Counted from the first letter of the stretch, positions 1-10,030 are shown. The stretch: DNA of 64,000 nucleotides from Bacterioplanes sanyensis (GCF_014652515.1 NZ_BMYY01000004.1:124001-188000); one strand, 5' to 3'. A program made the numbers and translations. The notes: generated by a model from the sequence alone, not told the origin.

Positions 1-23
1 CATTAAAAGCTTGCCTAGCCATG

Positions 24-53
24 TTGTCTGACATAATCAAACTTTGGGATAAT
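24..53 (+). promoter_or_regulatory. Predicted sigma70 promoter of the rsx operon
   Basis: A TTGTCT -35-like hexamer (24-29) and a GATAAT -10-like hexamer (48-53) are separated by 18 bp. They lie about 55 bp upstream of the rsxA start, the only strong candidate in the short upstream region visible here. Inference from sequence match only. Confidence 0.45.
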
Positions 54-107
54 GCGCATCCTTTTTTCTGGCCGTCGAGGTCATAGCGTTTCGGGGCAGC
101 TCAGACC

Positions 108-689
108 ATGACAGAGTATTTGCTCATACTCATCAGCACCATTTTGGTAAACAATTTTGTATTGGTTCAGTTTCTGGGCCTGTGCCCCTTTATGGGCGTT
201 TCCAACAAGCTGGAAACCGCCATCGGCATGGGTGCCGCCACCACCTTTGTGCTGACGCTGGCGTCCGTCTGCAGCTACCTGGTGCACAACTATTTGTTGA
301 TTCCGCTGGAGCTGGAATACCTCAAAACCATCAGTTTCATCATGGTGATCGCCGTGGTGGTCGGCTTTACCGAAATGGCCATTCGCAAATCCAGCCCCTT
401 GCTGTATCGAGTGCTGGGGATTTTCTTGCCGCTGATCACCACCAACTGTGCGGTATTGGGCGTGGCGCTGTTAAACACCAAGCGCGAACACGGTTTTGTC
501 GAGTCTATTTTGTATGGCTTTGGCGCTGCCGTCGGCTTTTCGCTGGTGATGGTGTTGTTTGCCGCCATGCGTGAGCGCATCGCCGTGGCCGATGTACCCA
601 AGCCATTTCAAGGCTCAGCGGTGGCCATGATTACCGCCGGGCTGATGTCTCTAGCCTTTATGGGCTTTACCGGATTGGTCAGCATCTGA
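108..689 (+). CDS. rsxA: Electron transport complex subunit RsxA/RnfA
   Basis: Integral inner-membrane subunit of the Rnf/Rsx complex, which couples electron flow between ferredoxin and NADH to ion movement, or in Escherichia coli keeps SoxR reduced. The 193-residue protein has the family's usual length and about six hydrophobic segments. Two cysteines sit in family-typical places: C26 in GLCPFMG and C114 in TTNCAVLG. In RnfA/RnfE and NqrD/NqrE these hold an iron-sulfur centre in the membrane between the two homologous subunits. It is the first gene of a complete rsxABCDGE operon; its stop overlaps the rsxB start by one base. The ATG at 108 gives the standard N-terminus [10 protein letters not shown]. 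Confidence 0.96.
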   Translation: MTEYLLILISTILVNNFVLVQFLGLCPFMGVSNKLETAIGMGAATTFVLTLASVCSYLVHNYLLIPLELEYLKTISFIMVIAVVVGFTEMAIRKSSPLLYRVLGIFLPLITTNCAVLGVALLNTKREHGFVESILYGFGAAVGFSLVMVLFAAMRERIAVADVPKPFQGSAVAMITAGLMSLAFMGFTGLVSI

Positions 690-1288
690 TGTCGACGTTA
701 ACTACCATTCTCATTGCTGTTGCCGTACTGGTGGTGTTAGCCACTGTGTTTGGTGCCGTGCTCGGCTTTGCCTCCGTGCGCTTTAAGGTCGAGGGCAACC
801 CCATCGTCGAGCAAATCAACGACATATTGCCGCAAACCCAATGCGGCCAATGTGGCTACCCGGGCTGCAAACCCTACGCAGAAGCCATCGCCGACGGCGA
901 TAAAATCAACAAATGTCCACCTGGCGGTGAAAGCACCATTCAATCGCTGGCGGATTTGCTCGGCGTTGAGCCCGAACCCTTGGATGCCGAGCATGGCGCG
1001 GAAAAAGACGTGCCCACCGTCGCTTACATTCGCGAAGACGAGTGCATTGGCTGCACCAAGTGCATTCAGGCCTGCCCCGTCGATGCCATTTTGGGCGCCG
1101 CCAAGCAAATGCACACCGTCATTGCGGAAGAATGCACCGGCTGCGACTTATGCGTTGAACCCTGCCCAGTGGACTGCATCGATATGATCCCCGTCGGCCA
1201 AGACATCAGCAGCTGGTACTGGCAAGCGCCCACCAGCGGTGTTGAGCTCATAGCCAGCGACCGTCGCTCTGTTGGAGGTCCGGCATGA
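689..1288 (+). CDS. rsxB: Electron transport complex iron-sulfur subunit RsxB/RnfB
   Basis: Peripheral ferredoxin-like subunit that receives electrons and passes them into the Rnf/Rsx membrane complex. An N-terminal membrane anchor (residues 5-28) is followed by the RnfB-type cluster domain with C52, C55, C60 and C76. Two classical 4Fe-4S motifs follow: C119-x2-C-x2-C-x3-C and C149-x2-C-x2-C-x3-C. All twelve cysteines are present, so the subunit looks functional. Length (199 residues) is normal. The ATG overlaps the rsxA stop and the gene ends four bases into rsxC, so the products are probably translationally coupled. Confidence 0.96.
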   Translation: MSTLTTILIAVAVLVVLATVFGAVLGFASVRFKVEGNPIVEQINDILPQTQCGQCGYPGCKPYAEAIADGDKINKCPPGGESTIQSLADLLGVEPEPLDAEHGAEKDVPTVAYIREDECIGCTKCIQACPVDAILGAAKQMHTVIAEECTGCDLCVEPCPVDCIDMIPVGQDISSWYWQAPTSGVELIASDRRSVGGPA

Positions 1289-3450
1289 CCCACAAGATTC
1301 ATCTTTACGACTTTCATGGCGGCATTCACCCGCCTGAAAACAAGCATCAGTCGACGCAACGCAGCATTCGCAACGCCGGTTTGCCGGCGCAGCTGATTTT
1401 GCCGCTGCATCAACACATAGGTGCCGCGGCGCTCGCCGAGGTGCAGGTGGGTGAGCGGGTGTTAAAAGGCCAGCGCCTTGCCCATGCCGATGGCAAAATC
1501 AGCGTGCCCCTGCACGCGCCGACGTCCGGCACCATCAGTGCCATTGAAGAACGCCCAGTGCCCCATGCGTCGGGCTTAACTGAGCTGTGCATCGTATTGA
1601 CGCCCGACGGCGAGGATCAATGGGGCGAGCACCCCAGCCTGCTGCAGCAGCTCAAGGTCAGCGACTTCAGTGATATCGAGCCTAAGCAACTGGTGGACTT
1701 TATTAGCGACATGGGCATCGCCGGCATGGGCGGCGCTGGCTTCCCCACCGCTGCCAAGCTGCAAACACGGCAATACCCGATTCACACCCTGATTTTGAAC
1801 GGCGCTGAATGCGAACCTTACATTACCGCCGACGATATGCTGATGCGCGAGCGCGCCTCCGAAGTGGTCATGGGCGCACAAATCCTGCAGCACATACTCG
1901 GCAGTCAGCGCTGCTTAATTGGCATTGAGGACAACAAACCCGAGGCCATTGAGGCATTAAAAACCGCCTTAGCAGAGCATAACCAGCAGCACCTCATGGA
2001 TCTGGTGGTGGTGCCAACCAAATACCCGTCCGGCGGTGAAAAACAGCTGATCCAACTGCTGACCGGGGAAGAAGTGCCGGCCGGCGGCATACCTGCACAA
2101 ATCGGCGTGGTGTGCCAAAACGTCGGCACGGCCAGCGCCATTTATCGCGCGGTTTACCAAGGTGAGCCACTGATCAGCCGCATCACCACGGTCACCGGCG
2201 ACGCCTGCGCCGAACCTGGCAACTGGGACACCTTGATCGGCACGCCCGTCAGCCACTTGCTGCAACTCAGCGGCTATCAGCCACAGGCGCGCGAGCGGGT
2301 CATCATGGGCGGGCCCATGATGGGCTTTGCCCTACCGCACACCGATCTGCCGGTGGTCAAAACCAGCAACTGCTTATTGGCGCCGACCGAGCAAGAGCTG
2401 CCACCGAATGACATTGCCATGGCCTGCATTCGCTGTGGCATGTGCGCCGAGGCATGCCCAGCCGAGCTGCTGCCACAGCAACTGTATTGGTTCAGTAAGG
2501 CCGAGGAGTTCAACAAGGCCGAACAGCACAACTTGTTCGACTGCATCGAATGCGGCGCCTGCTCCTACGTATGCCCCAGCCATATTCCACTGGTGCAGTA
2601 CTATCGCTTTGCCAAAGGCGCCATTCGTGAAGAACGCGCGGCCCAGGCCAAGTCCGAGCGTGCCAAAGAGCGCTTTGAAAGTCGCTTGGCCCGCCAGGAG
2701 CGCGAGCAAGCCGAAAAAGAAGCCAAGCGCAAAGCGCGCGCGGAAGCGGCGGCCAAAGCCAAGCAAGCCGCCGCCGAACAGCCGCCCGCAGCAGCAGCTG
2801 ACACTCCCTCAGAGCTGGATAAGCTAAACAAAAAACTCGATGCCGCCAAAGCCGCCGTGGCCAAAACTCAAGAAAAGCTCGACGCCGCGCGCGCCGATGA
2901 CAGCCAAGCGGAAAAAGTGCCCGCCTTGGAGGCCGCGCTAGAGAAAACCCAGGCAAAAATCAAAGACATCGCCAAAGACATCGCCGCCGCGAAAAAGGCC
3001 GCGGCCTCAACCACCGGCGCGGCGGACAAAGGCGACCCTAATAGCCCAGAGCGTCTACAGCGCAAATGGGAAACCGCACAAACCCGTCTAGCCACCGCCC
3101 AGCAGCGCTTGGCCGATGCTCAGGAGCAAGGTTTAGACACAGTGGCCGCCTTGCAAGCCGGGGTAGATAAGCAGCAACAGCGTGTGATCGAGGCCAAGGC
3201 CGCCTATGAGGCATCACTCAAAGGCACATCGCCCGCGGCTGCCACCGAGGCTGCAGCAACGGTCGATCAAGACGCACTAAAGAAGAAAATCCTCGCCCAA
3301 CAAGACCGCTTAGCCAAAGCCCAGGAGCGTTTGCAAATGGCCGAGGCCGATGGCCTAGACACAGTGCCAGCCCTCAGCAAAGCGGTGAGCAAACAGCAGG
3401 ATAAACTGACCCAATTGCAGCAACAGCTGCAGCAAGCCGAAGGAGCCTGA
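1285..3450 (+). CDS. rsxC: Electron transport complex subunit RsxC/RnfC with long C-terminal coiled coil
   Basis: Soluble subunit expected to bind NADH and FMN and to exchange electrons with RsxB. The N-terminal domain includes the glycine-rich [12 protein letters not shown] stretch (around residue 145). Two 4Fe-4S motifs follow at C381-x2-C-x2-C-x3-C-P and C420-x2-C-x2-C-x3-C-P. From about residue 450 to 721 the protein is an Ala/Lys/Glu/Gln-rich coiled coil built of three diverged repeats; the last two share a GLDTV(A/P)AL motif. Such tails vary in length among gammaproteobacterial RsxC proteins and do not carry the redox groups. ATG start overlaps rsxB by four bases. Confidence 0.95.
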   Translation: MTHKIHLYDFHGGIHPPENKHQSTQRSIRNAGLPAQLILPLHQHIGAAALAEVQVGERVLKGQRLAHADGKISVPLHAPTSGTISAIEERPVPHASGLTELCIVLTPDGEDQWGEHPSLLQQLKVSDFSDIEPKQLVDFISDMGIAGMGGAGFPTAAKLQTRQYPIHTLILNGAECEPYITADDMLMRERASEVVMGAQILQHILGSQRCLIGIEDNKPEAIEALKTALAEHNQQHLMDLVVVPTKYPSGGEKQLIQLLTGEEVPAGGIPAQIGVVCQNVGTASAIYRAVYQGEPLISRITTVTGDACAEPGNWDTLIGTPVSHLLQLSGYQPQARERVIMGGPMMGFALPHTDLPVVKTSNCLLAPTEQELPPNDIAMACIRCGMCAEACPAELLPQQLYWFSKAEEFNKAEQHNLFDCIECGACSYVCPSHIPLVQYYRFAKGAIREERAAQAKSERAKERFESRLARQEREQAEKEAKRKARAEAAAKAKQAAAEQPPAAAADTPSELDKLNKKLDAAKAAVAKTQEKLDAARADDSQAEKVPALEAALEKTQAKIKDIAKDIAAAKKAAASTTGAADKGDPNSPERLQRKWETAQTRLATAQQRLADAQEQGLDTVAALQAGVDKQQQRVIEAKAAYEASLKGTSPAAATEAAATVDQDALKKKILAQQDRLAKAQERLQMAEADGLDTVPALSKAVSKQQDKLTQLQQQLQQAEGA

Positions 3451-3454
3451 TGCC

Positions 3455-4498
3455 GTGTTGACCTTGTCATCTCCCCATACTCACGGCAGTAACAGCACCT
3501 CTAAGGTGATGCTGACGGTCATTTTGGCCACCCTGCCTGGCCTTTTAGTCACCACCCTGCTGTTTGGTTATGGCACTTTTATTAACGTGCTGCTGGCAGT
3601 GGCGACGGCCATGGCGACCGAAGCGCTGGTATTAAAACTGCGTCAGCGACCGTTGGGCTTTTTCCTCAAGGACAATACCGCCGCCCTGACCGGCGTATTG
3701 CTGGGTCTGGCTTTGCCGCCCTTAGCGCCTTGGTGGATTACCGTGCTCGCAACCAGCTTTGCCATTGTATTTGCCAAGCAATTGTATGGCGGCATCGGCA
3801 ACAACCCGTTTAATCCAGCCATGGTGGGCTATGCCTTGGTGTTGGTGTCGTTTCCATTGCACATGACCACCACCTGGGCGGTGCCGATGGCCGTCGATAA
3901 TAGCGCCGTGCCTGGCTTGCTGGACTCCGTCGCCGTGATTTTTGCCGGTGCCAGCCCAGATGCCTTTAGCGGGGCCACGCCGTTGGATGCCTACAAACAC
4001 ATGATCGACAGCCAGACCTCCAGCGAAGTGTTAAAAAACCCGATCTTTAGCGGCTGGCTGAACGGTGGCTGGGAATGGGTCAACCTGGCGTATTTGGCCG
4101 GTGGCCTAGTGCTGCTGTGGCGCAAAATCATTAGCTGGCACATTCCCGTGGCCATGCTGGTTGGCTTATCCCTGTGTTCGCTGCTGTTTGGCTGGGATGA
4201 AGACATGTATGCACCGCTGTCATTGCAGCTGCTCAGTGGTGCCACCATGCTGGGCGCTTTCTTTATTGCCACCGACCCGGTCTCTGCCGCCACCACACCG
4301 CGCGGCAAGCTGATTTATGGCGCTGGCATTGGCATCTTGTTGTATGTCATTCGCGCCCATGGCGCTTATCCGGATGCCGTCGCCTTTGCTGTGCTGCTGA
4401 TGAATTTTGCCGCGCCCTTTATTGATGCCTACACCCAGCCGCGCACTTACGGCCATAAAGCAGCGCGCCGCGGTCTGATTGCCAAGAGTGAGAAATAA
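3455..4498 (+). CDS. rsxD: Electron transport complex subunit RsxD/RnfD
   Basis: Integral membrane flavoprotein subunit of the Rnf/Rsx complex. The SGAT motif in [13 protein letters not shown] is the site where members of the RnfD/NqrB family carry covalently bound FMN, here on T175. Many membrane spans are visible. The likely start is GTG at 3455, with AAGGAG (3440-3445) nine bases upstream; no in-frame ATG gives the expected N-terminus [10 protein letters not shown]. Length 347 is normal. The gene sits four bases after rsxC and one base before the rsxG ATG. Confidence 0.94.
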   Translation: MLTLSSPHTHGSNSTSKVMLTVILATLPGLLVTTLLFGYGTFINVLLAVATAMATEALVLKLRQRPLGFFLKDNTAALTGVLLGLALPPLAPWWITVLATSFAIVFAKQLYGGIGNNPFNPAMVGYALVLVSFPLHMTTTWAVPMAVDNSAVPGLLDSVAVIFAGASPDAFSGATPLDAYKHMIDSQTSSEVLKNPIFSGWLNGGWEWVNLAYLAGGLVLLWRKIISWHIPVAMLVGLSLCSLLFGWDEDMYAPLSLQLLSGATMLGAFFIATDPVSAATTPRGKLIYGAGIGILLYVIRAHGAYPDAVAFAVLLMNFAAPFIDAYTQPRTYGHKAARRGLIAKSEK

Positions 4499-4499
4499 C

Positions 4500-5156
4500 A
4501 TGCCAGAGCTGTTGTCTGCCATTCGCCGCAATGCCGTGGGCTTGGCGCTGTTCGCCATGGTCACCGCGGGCGCCATTGCCGTCACTCAGGTACTGACCCA
4601 AGAGCGCATTGCCCGCAATATTCTGGCCGCCGAGGCCAAGGCGCTGAATCAAATCGTGCCGGTGGGCAGTTACGACAACGATTTGCTGACCGACACCATT
4701 ACCTTGGACGAGCGCTTTAACCTGAGCCTGCTGGGGCCCATTGGCGACCACGCGTTAGCCCACGTGGCTCGCACGGATGGCCAGGTCACCACGGTGATCC
4801 TGCCGGTGACGGCGCCGGACGGCTACACCACCGCCATTCGCCTACTGGTGGGTATTCATGCCAATGGCGATATCGCCGGTGTACGCACCGTTGAACACCG
4901 CGAAACACCGGGCTTGGGCGATAAAATCGACCATCGCAAATCCGACTGGATTTTCAGTTTCCAGGGCACGTCGCTGAGCGATGACATTACTTGGGCGGTC
5001 AAAAAAGACGGCGGCGATTTTGATCAGTTTACTGGCGCCACCATTACCCCCAGAGCCGTGGTAGCGGCGGTGCAAGGCGCACTGCAGTTTTTTCAACAAC
5101 ACCAGGCCAGCCTGCTTAACCCAGGCCCAGCCAGTGGAGGTTCAGATGGCAACTAA
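4500..5156 (+). CDS. rsxG: Electron transport complex subunit RsxG/RnfG
   Basis: Periplasm-facing flavoprotein subunit with one N-terminal membrane span. The covalent FMN site is the TGAT motif in [12 protein letters not shown], with T181 as the predicted flavin threonine. I place the start at the ATG directly after the rsxD stop ([11 protein letters not shown]) rather than at an upstream in-frame TTG: it has a GAGTGAG ribosome-binding stretch and yields 218 residues, the usual length. The 3' end overlaps the rsxE start by 11 bases. Confidence 0.94.
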   Translation: MPELLSAIRRNAVGLALFAMVTAGAIAVTQVLTQERIARNILAAEAKALNQIVPVGSYDNDLLTDTITLDERFNLSLLGPIGDHALAHVARTDGQVTTVILPVTAPDGYTTAIRLLVGIHANGDIAGVRTVEHRETPGLGDKIDHRKSDWIFSFQGTSLSDDITWAVKKDGGDFDQFTGATITPRAVVAAVQGALQFFQQHQASLLNPGPASGGSDGN

Positions 5157-5859
5157 AACCCTGCGGCAAATCAGCCTCGACGGCCTGTGGTTCAACAACC
5201 CAGCCTTGGTGCAGTTGCTCGGCTTGTGTCCCTTGCTGGCCGTTACCGGCTCAGTGGTAAACGCCTTAGGCTTGGGCCTGGCAACCATGCTGGTGCTGGT
5301 GGGCTCAAACATCTCAGTGTCCTTGATTCGCAATCATGTGTCCGATGCCGTGCGCCTGCCGGCCTTTGTGATGATCATCGCCTCGTTTGTGACCGTTACC
5401 GAGTTGGTAATGCAGGCCTTTACCTACGAGCTGTACGAGGTGCTGGGCATTTTTATCCCGCTGATCGTCACCAACTGCGCCATTTTGGGCCGCGCCGATG
5501 CCTTTGCCTGCAAAAACCCAATTCTTCCTTCAGCCATCGACGGCTTTATGATGGCGTTGGGCTTTACCCTGGTATTGATCGTGTTAGGCGCCATGCGCGA
5601 AGTGCTGGGCCAAGGCGTGATTTTCTCCGATATGCAGCTGCTGTTTGGCCCTCAGGCGGCCGGCTGGAAAGTTGAGTTGGTAAAAGACTACCCAGACTTC
5701 CTGTTTGCCATCTTGCCGCCTGGTGCCTTTGTCGCCATGGGCTTAATCATTGCCATTAAAAACATCATCGATGAGCGCTTAAAAGCCCGTGCCGAGGCGC
5801 AAAAGGCGCCAGTAGAAGCAGGCAGCAAACGCGTGCGCGTGACCGGCAAAATCACCTGA
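5146..5859 (+). CDS. rsxE: Electron transport complex subunit RsxE/RnfE
   Basis: Membrane partner and homologue of RsxA. Six hydrophobic segments and two conserved cysteines, C28 in LLGLCPLL and C111 in VTNCAILG, match the positions that hold the intramembrane iron-sulfur centre between RnfA and RnfE. The ATG at 5146 is preferred to an upstream in-frame GTG because a GGAGG (5136-5140) sits five bases before it; this gives 237 residues. It is the last gene of the operon and is followed at once by an intrinsic terminator. The nth gene that often follows rsxE in other genera is not here. Confidence 0.95.
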   Translation: MATKTLRQISLDGLWFNNPALVQLLGLCPLLAVTGSVVNALGLGLATMLVLVGSNISVSLIRNHVSDAVRLPAFVMIIASFVTVTELVMQAFTYELYEVLGIFIPLIVTNCAILGRADAFACKNPILPSAIDGFMMALGFTLVLIVLGAMREVLGQGVIFSDMQLLFGPQAAGWKVELVKDYPDFLFAILPPGAFVAMGLIIAIKNIIDERLKARAEAQKAPVEAGSKRVRVTGKIT

Positions 5860-5874
5860 CCCAGCCGACATCCA

Positions 5875-5918
5875 GCGCCAAACATTCTACTCTTTCGAAT
5901 CTTTGGCGCGGTTTTTTG
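5875..5918 (+). terminator. Intrinsic terminator of the rsx operon
   Basis: Inverted arms GCGCCAAA (5875-5882) and TTTGGCGC (5902-5909) are followed by a G and a run of six T. The loop is 19 bases and may fold further through ATTC/GAAT. Position directly after rsxE fits a transcription stop. Confidence 0.8.
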
Positions 5919-5987
5919 CGATTTTCCTTCAAGTATTTCGACTCTACTATCGATGTTATAGAGGTCACTTCACCTGGAGGAAACACC

Positions 5988-6707
5988 ATGCTCTATATCC
6001 GTCGCCAACAAGACCGCGGCCACGCCAACTTTGGCTGGCTCGACAGCCGCCACAGTTTTTCCTTCGGTCAATACTATGACCCTGCCCATATGGGCATCAG
6101 CAACTTGCGCGTGATCAACGACGATACCGTCGCGGGCGGTGCCGGCTTTGACACCCATGGCCATCGCGATATGGAAATCATTTCCTACATTCTTGAAGGC
6201 ACCATTGAGCACCGCGACAGCCTCGGCCATCAATATTTGATTCCCGCAGGCGACGTGCAAGTCATGACCGCCGGCACAGGCGTGATGCACAGCGAGTTCA
6301 ACCACCATCACAACCAGCCACTGAAGTTTTTACAGATCTGGCTGTTGCCCGATCACGCTGGCCGCGAACCTGGCTACCGCCAAGCCACCATTGCGCAGCA
6401 AGGGCCGCTCACCGCACTGGCCACCCCAGAGGGCCATGGCGGCTCACTGACGTTGCACGCGGATGCCAGCCTCTATCGCCTGCAGCTGGCCGCTGGTGAG
6501 CAGTACACTCTGCAAGCGCATCACTCCAAGCGCAGCGGCTATTTGCATTTGGTGGCAGGCAGCCTGAATCTGGATAGCGGCGATGTCACCACCGAGCTGC
6601 ACGCCGGCGACGGCGTTGGTAGCCTAGATGGCCAGCCGCTAAGCGTTAGCGCAGGCACAGCCGGCGTTCATGCGCTGTGGTTTGATTTGGCGCCGAGCCT
6701 CCATTGA
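5988..6707 (+). CDS. Pirin-family bicupin protein (YhhW/YhaK-like)
   Basis: Two-cupin protein of the pirin family; relatives such as E. coli YhhW have quercetin 2,3-dioxygenase activity in vitro, but the natural role is generally unknown. The N-terminal cupin shows the metal ligands expected for the family: two histidines in DTHGHRDMEI and the histidine and glutamate in GVMHSEFNHH. The opening MLYIRRQQDRGHANFGWL and the SFSFGQYYDP stretch are typical. The ATG at 5988 is chosen because GGAGG (5976-5980) precedes it; this gives 239 residues, the family length. It lies just after the rsx terminator and probably has its own promoter. Confidence 0.85.
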   Translation: MLYIRRQQDRGHANFGWLDSRHSFSFGQYYDPAHMGISNLRVINDDTVAGGAGFDTHGHRDMEIISYILEGTIEHRDSLGHQYLIPAGDVQVMTAGTGVMHSEFNHHHNQPLKFLQIWLLPDHAGREPGYRQATIAQQGPLTALATPEGHGGSLTLHADASLYRLQLAAGEQYTLQAHHSKRSGYLHLVAGSLNLDSGDVTTELHAGDGVGSLDGQPLSVSAGTAGVHALWFDLAPSLH

Positions 6708-6738
6708 CCGCGATGGCGGCAATGACACAGTTTTTTGC

Positions 6739-6760
6739 AAGCGGGACACTTCTCCCGCTT
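6739..6760 (+). terminator. Hairpin after the pirin gene, possible terminator
   Basis: Perfect 8-bp arms AAGCGGGA (6739-6746) and TCCCGCTT (6753-6760) with a six-base loop. Only a short TTTCC follows, so intrinsic termination is uncertain. Confidence 0.4.
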
Positions 6761-6808
6761 TCCTCGCTCATGCATACTGCCTCCTGACTTGAGCCAGATG
6801 GACCGACT

Positions 6809-7156
6809 ATGGACAGTGCTCGCTACGCCACCCTGTGGCGTTTTTTATTGGTGTTTCAATCCGGTGCCGTCACCGTTGTTGCCCTGCTGCTACTGGTGCT
6901 ACTGGGTATCATGGAGTACTACAGCAATCACGACGTCGAGGTGCTGATCTGGTTGCTGGCGTATTCGCCGCTTATTCTGCTACTCACCATCGCCTGGCCC
7001 ATTTGGCAATTATCCCTGTTCAGTCGTGGCCGCTATGGCCACCCCGCCATTCTGTTATGGCTGCTACTGCAGCTAGTGTTTGTGCCCCTCGGCACTCTGG
7101 CCGCCATTGTGCAAATGGTGTGCTTATTCCATCTGACCTCGAAGGAGTCGACATGA
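6809..7156 (+). CDS. Small hypothetical inner-membrane protein
   Basis: A 115-residue protein that I do not recognise. It is very hydrophobic, with three likely membrane spans (about residues 12-35, 46-67 and 80-105) and short polar loops. The stop codon overlaps the ATG of the following glutathione S-transferase gene as ATGA, which supports it being a real translated gene in a two-gene unit. No catalytic motif is visible. Confidence 0.6.
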   Translation: MDSARYATLWRFLLVFQSGAVTVVALLLLVLLGIMEYYSNHDVEVLIWLLAYSPLILLLTIAWPIWQLSLFSRGRYGHPAILLWLLLQLVFVPLGTLAAIVQMVCLFHLTSKEST

Positions 7157-7821
7157 TCGTCCTGCACCATCTGGAACACTCACGCTCGCAGCGCATTATT
7201 TGGTTATTGGAAGAACTGGGCGTGGAATACGACATACAGCGCTATGAGCGAGATAAAGAAACCTACCTAGCCCCTGCCAGCCTGAAAAAAATACATCCGC
7301 TGGGTAAATCACCTGTGATTACCGATGGCGATAAAACCATCGCCGAATCTGGTTTAATTGTTGAGTATTTAATTCGCCGCTATGGCCGCGAACGCTTAAT
7401 GCCCAGCGAAGACAGCGATGACTACTGGGATTACCTTTACTGGATGCATTACGCCGAAGGCAGCCTAATGCCATTAATGGTGATGTCGTTAATATTTACC
7501 CGCATTGAAACCGCACCCGTGCCATTTTTTGTTAAACCCATTGCCAAAGGCATCGTCAATAAAGTGCGCGCTGGTTTTATTCGCCCCAATATCGATACCC
7601 ATATGCAGCATATTGAAAACCATTTAAACGGCCGCCAATGGTTTGTCGGCGAGCAGTTAAGCGGCGCCGATATTCAGATGATTTTCCCGCTGGAAGCAGC
7701 GCTAAATCGCGGCGTCGATGGCAGCCGTTACCCCAATATTCAGCGCTTTGTGAACCAAGTGCACGGTTTGGACCATTATAAAACCGCGCTGCAAAAAGGC
7801 GGGCCTTATGCCTATGCATAA
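7153..7821 (+). CDS. Glutathione S-transferase (Gtt1-like)
   Basis: Cytosolic glutathione-dependent enzyme of the GST superfamily. Residues 1-78 form the thioredoxin-like domain: HSRSQRIIWLLEELGVEY near the glutathione site, the KIHPLGKSPVI loop with the cis-proline, and the AESGLIVEYLIRRYG stretch whose Glu-Ser pair binds the gamma-glutamyl group. The rest is the helical C-terminal domain. The pattern is closest to the yeast Gtt1-like bacterial group; the substrate cannot be read from sequence. An open frame continues upstream, but the ATG at 7153, overlapping the previous gene's stop by four bases, begins exactly where the domain begins. 222 residues. Confidence 0.88.
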   Translation: MIVLHHLEHSRSQRIIWLLEELGVEYDIQRYERDKETYLAPASLKKIHPLGKSPVITDGDKTIAESGLIVEYLIRRYGRERLMPSEDSDDYWDYLYWMHYAEGSLMPLMVMSLIFTRIETAPVPFFVKPIAKGIVNKVRAGFIRPNIDTHMQHIENHLNGRQWFVGEQLSGADIQMIFPLEAALNRGVDGSRYPNIQRFVNQVHGLDHYKTALQKGGPYAYA

Positions 7822-7825
7822 AGAG

Positions 7826-8902
7826 TTAGAGCAAGCCTAAAAACAAACGCTTACTGGCGCTGGGAGTAATGCCACACCAGCGCTTGTAAGCACGACGAAA
7901 ATTAGTGACATCGCTAAACCCTAAATGCTGCGCGACCCGCTCGTTGCTCCAGCCGCACACATGAAAGCGATACTGGCATTGCTCCAGCCGCACCCGATCT
8001 TGTAACTGCTGAAAGCTGCTTCGGTGTTTTTTGAGCTTGCGCTTGCAAGTGGCTGGGCTGAGCTCTAAATAACACGCCAACTGCTCCAGAGATTGCACCT
8101 CACGCTGGCGCAAGGCGTTCATCACCAGGGCCACAAACCCCGTGGCGGGCTGCACCTGCTGCAAGCACTGGCGCTCGGCGATGGCCAGCGCAGTAGGTGA
8201 TAATTGCTCCGCCCAAGGGCGCTGTAAAAATTCACGCTCGATGAGCAGCACATTGGCGCCTAAATCAAAAAACAAAGCATCGCCTAAATTAACCTGATAC
8301 TGCTCGCGATAAGCCGGTTCCGCGTGGGCAAACCCGACCCGCCACGGCCACTGCTCGCCACTGCGCCAGCGGCAATACGCCAGCAGCCCAGTCATATAGG
8401 CTTCAGCCACAAAGGGCGCGTATTCGCCCAAGCCGTAATTGTCTTGCCAACTGATCATGCAATAGCGCTGATCGGCCCAGACCATGGGCGTTAACAGCGG
8501 CGCCAATACCGCTCGATAGCGCGCCATGCACTGCAAGCTTTGCTGTAGCGACACAGAGCCCTGCAGCAATTGACTGAAAGCATCGTAGTGGCCGGGCCAC
8601 AGGGCGTGCCCCCAACGAAAACTTAAATCGTCACTGCCATAACAGGCGCCAGCATTGGCCACCAACTGCAGCCACTGTTTCACCGACAGCCGCGCCTTGG
8701 CCTGCAACACATCGTCATAAAACAACCCAGTACCACGCAAATATTGATGGCTGCTTAAGCCTCGAGCGTTGAGCAAATCCATCAGCAAAGCAGGTTGATA
8801 ATGGGCCGCAAACAGCGGCTCATCTTGCTCACTCCAGCCCGAGGTGAGCGCCTTCGACGGCGACGGCCAAGCATCGCCCAAGGGCCAAGCCAACGGCGTC
8901 AT
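7826..8902 (-). CDS. AraC-family transcriptional regulator
   Basis: DNA-binding regulator of 358 residues. The N-terminal two thirds resemble the arabinose-binding-like sensor region of the OruR/ArgR-type AraC subgroup. The C-terminus holds two helix-turn-helix units: SLEQLACYLELSPATCKRKLKK and the second, better conserved, SNERVAQHLGFSDVTNFRRAYKRWCGITPS. The ATG at 8902 lies one base after the stop of the upstream GGDEF gene, so the pair is an operon; an earlier in-frame start would overlap that gene by 53 bases and is less likely. The target genes are unknown. The operon is divergent from the phytase locus, which makes that locus a candidate target. Confidence 0.85.
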   Translation of the reverse strand: MTPLAWPLGDAWPSPSKALTSGWSEQDEPLFAAHYQPALLMDLLNARGLSSHQYLRGTGLFYDDVLQAKARLSVKQWLQLVANAGACYGSDDLSFRWGHALWPGHYDAFSQLLQGSVSLQQSLQCMARYRAVLAPLLTPMVWADQRYCMISWQDNYGLGEYAPFVAEAYMTGLLAYCRWRSGEQWPWRVGFAHAEPAYREQYQVNLGDALFFDLGANVLLIEREFLQRPWAEQLSPTALAIAERQCLQQVQPATGFVALVMNALRQREVQSLEQLACYLELSPATCKRKLKKHRSSFQQLQDRVRLEQCQYRFHVCGWSNERVAQHLGFSDVTNFRRAYKRWCGITPSASKRLFLGLL

Positions 8903-8903
8903 A

Positions 8904-9800
8904 TTAAGCCGCCTTAGGGCGTTGCTGATCCAGCTGCAGTGCTCGATTGGCGGCATCTAACAACTGTTCGGCCGTGCGTTCGCCGTCACACATCACCAAA
9001 CCAATGCGCAAGCTCTGAAACTGACTGACGCCATCATCGGTTTTAAAAGCGAAATGTGCCACCGCCTGACGCAGCTCCTGCGCTAAACGGCGAGCCTCTA
9101 GCTGCTCGGTATGGGGCAGCAAAATGGCAAAGCGGTCACCGGCGTAGCGGCACAATAAATCCCGCTGGCGCAAGTTCAGCAATAGCACTTCCGTCACTTC
9201 ACGCAGCAAACGGTCGCCGCAGCGGTGGCCAAAGCGGCGATTAAATAGGGAAAAGTCGTTGATATCGACCATCAGCAACATGAGCGGCGGCTGCTCTGAC
9301 AGGGTGCGGATTTGCTGCTTGAGGTATTCGGCGCGGCCAATGTGGGTTAACGGGTCGAGCCAACGATGTTCACGAAACACCTGCTCGCGCCCCCTAAGCT
9401 GGCGATTAATGGCTAGCTGTTCGCGATGCCAATGAAACAGACCATAGGTTAACAAAGCGATGCCCAGCGGCATGGCCACGGATTCCAACCCCTGCTCCCA
9501 CCATTGCCCCGCCGGCAAGCGCAAAAACTCATCCAGGGTATCTTGCCACATGGCCAAGCACATAAAGCCCAATCCAAGGGTGAGCCAGTCTGTCACCCGC
9601 CCACGTGGACGGCTGCCTAAAATCAGCAACATCCACAACCCTAGGGCAATGGCACTGCCGCCCTCGCCGATCACATCCAGCCAGTCAATGGCATGCCAGC
9701 CCTTGGCCTCGCCCAGCCATAAGTTAGCCATCAAGGCGCCCCATAGCAGCACAAAAATCAACGCCAACTTATGGCGGTGGTAAGACAAGGTATCGAGCAT
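8904..9800 (-). CDS. Membrane GGDEF-domain protein with degenerate active site
   Basis: Four predicted N-terminal membrane spans (about residues 13-29, 41-62, 71-87, 107-122) lead through a short coiled linker to a GGDEF domain (about 145-295). The signature reads RYAGDRF (220-224 = AGDRF) instead of (G/A)GD/EEF: the third-position acid is kept but the fourth-position glutamate is arginine. Also kept are the first metal-site aspartate (D179), N187 and the GHRCGD motif, and an allosteric I-site RxxD (R211-D214) lies at the canonical distance upstream. It may therefore bind cyclic di-GMP more readily than make it. A near-perfect Pho box lies 48-65 bp before the start and points toward this gene. 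First gene of a two-gene operon with the AraC regulator. Confidence 0.85.
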   Translation of the reverse strand: MLDTLSYHRHKLALIFVLLWGALMANLWLGEAKGWHAIDWLDVIGEGGSAIALGLWMLLILGSRPRGRVTDWLTLGLGFMCLAMWQDTLDEFLRLPAGQWWEQGLESVAMPLGIALLTYGLFHWHREQLAINRQLRGREQVFREHRWLDPLTHIGRAEYLKQQIRTLSEQPPLMLLMVDINDFSLFNRRFGHRCGDRLLREVTEVLLLNLRQRDLLCRYAGDRFAILLPHTEQLEARRLAQELRQAVAHFAFKTDDGVSQFQSLRIGLVMCDGERTAEQLLDAANRALQLDQQRPKAA

Positions 9801-9847
9801 AAACAGTCCCTAGCGGAGCAATCAGCCTGACTGGATAACAGCTACAG

Positions 9848-9865
9848 ATGACAAACTTATGACAA
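9848..9865 (-). promoter_or_regulatory. Predicted Pho box (PhoB site) facing the GGDEF-araC operon
   Basis: Read on the minus strand the site is TTGTCAT-AAGT-TTGTCAT, two 7-bp direct repeats with a 4-bp spacer, the exact architecture of the PhoB consensus CTGTCAT-N4-CTGTCAT (only the first base of each repeat differs). It ends 48 bp upstream of the GGDEF start, a typical promoter distance. Not experimentally shown. Confidence 0.7.
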
Positions 9866-10030
9866 GCTGCTAGGGGTCATTTAGGCTCATGGCCGATAAG
9901 CCATACCGGCAGGTTTGCCAGACTTCCTGCTCTTTTGCTGCCGAAACAGCGCCTAATAATGGGTTAATACAGCTCAATGCTGGTTGTTTTTTATTCGCTT
10001 ACCCCGCCTAGCACGGCCTCAACACAAGCG

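Noticed and set aside
6735..6947. 70-codon frame on the plus strand overlapping the small membrane protein gene
   Set aside because: It is out of frame with the membrane protein, has no ribosome-binding site and shows cysteine/tryptophan-rich random composition.
6835..7152. Long N-terminal extension of the glutathione S-transferase frame
   Set aside because: Its residues are a shifted-frame reading of the membrane protein gene; the GST fold begins exactly at the ATG at 7153.
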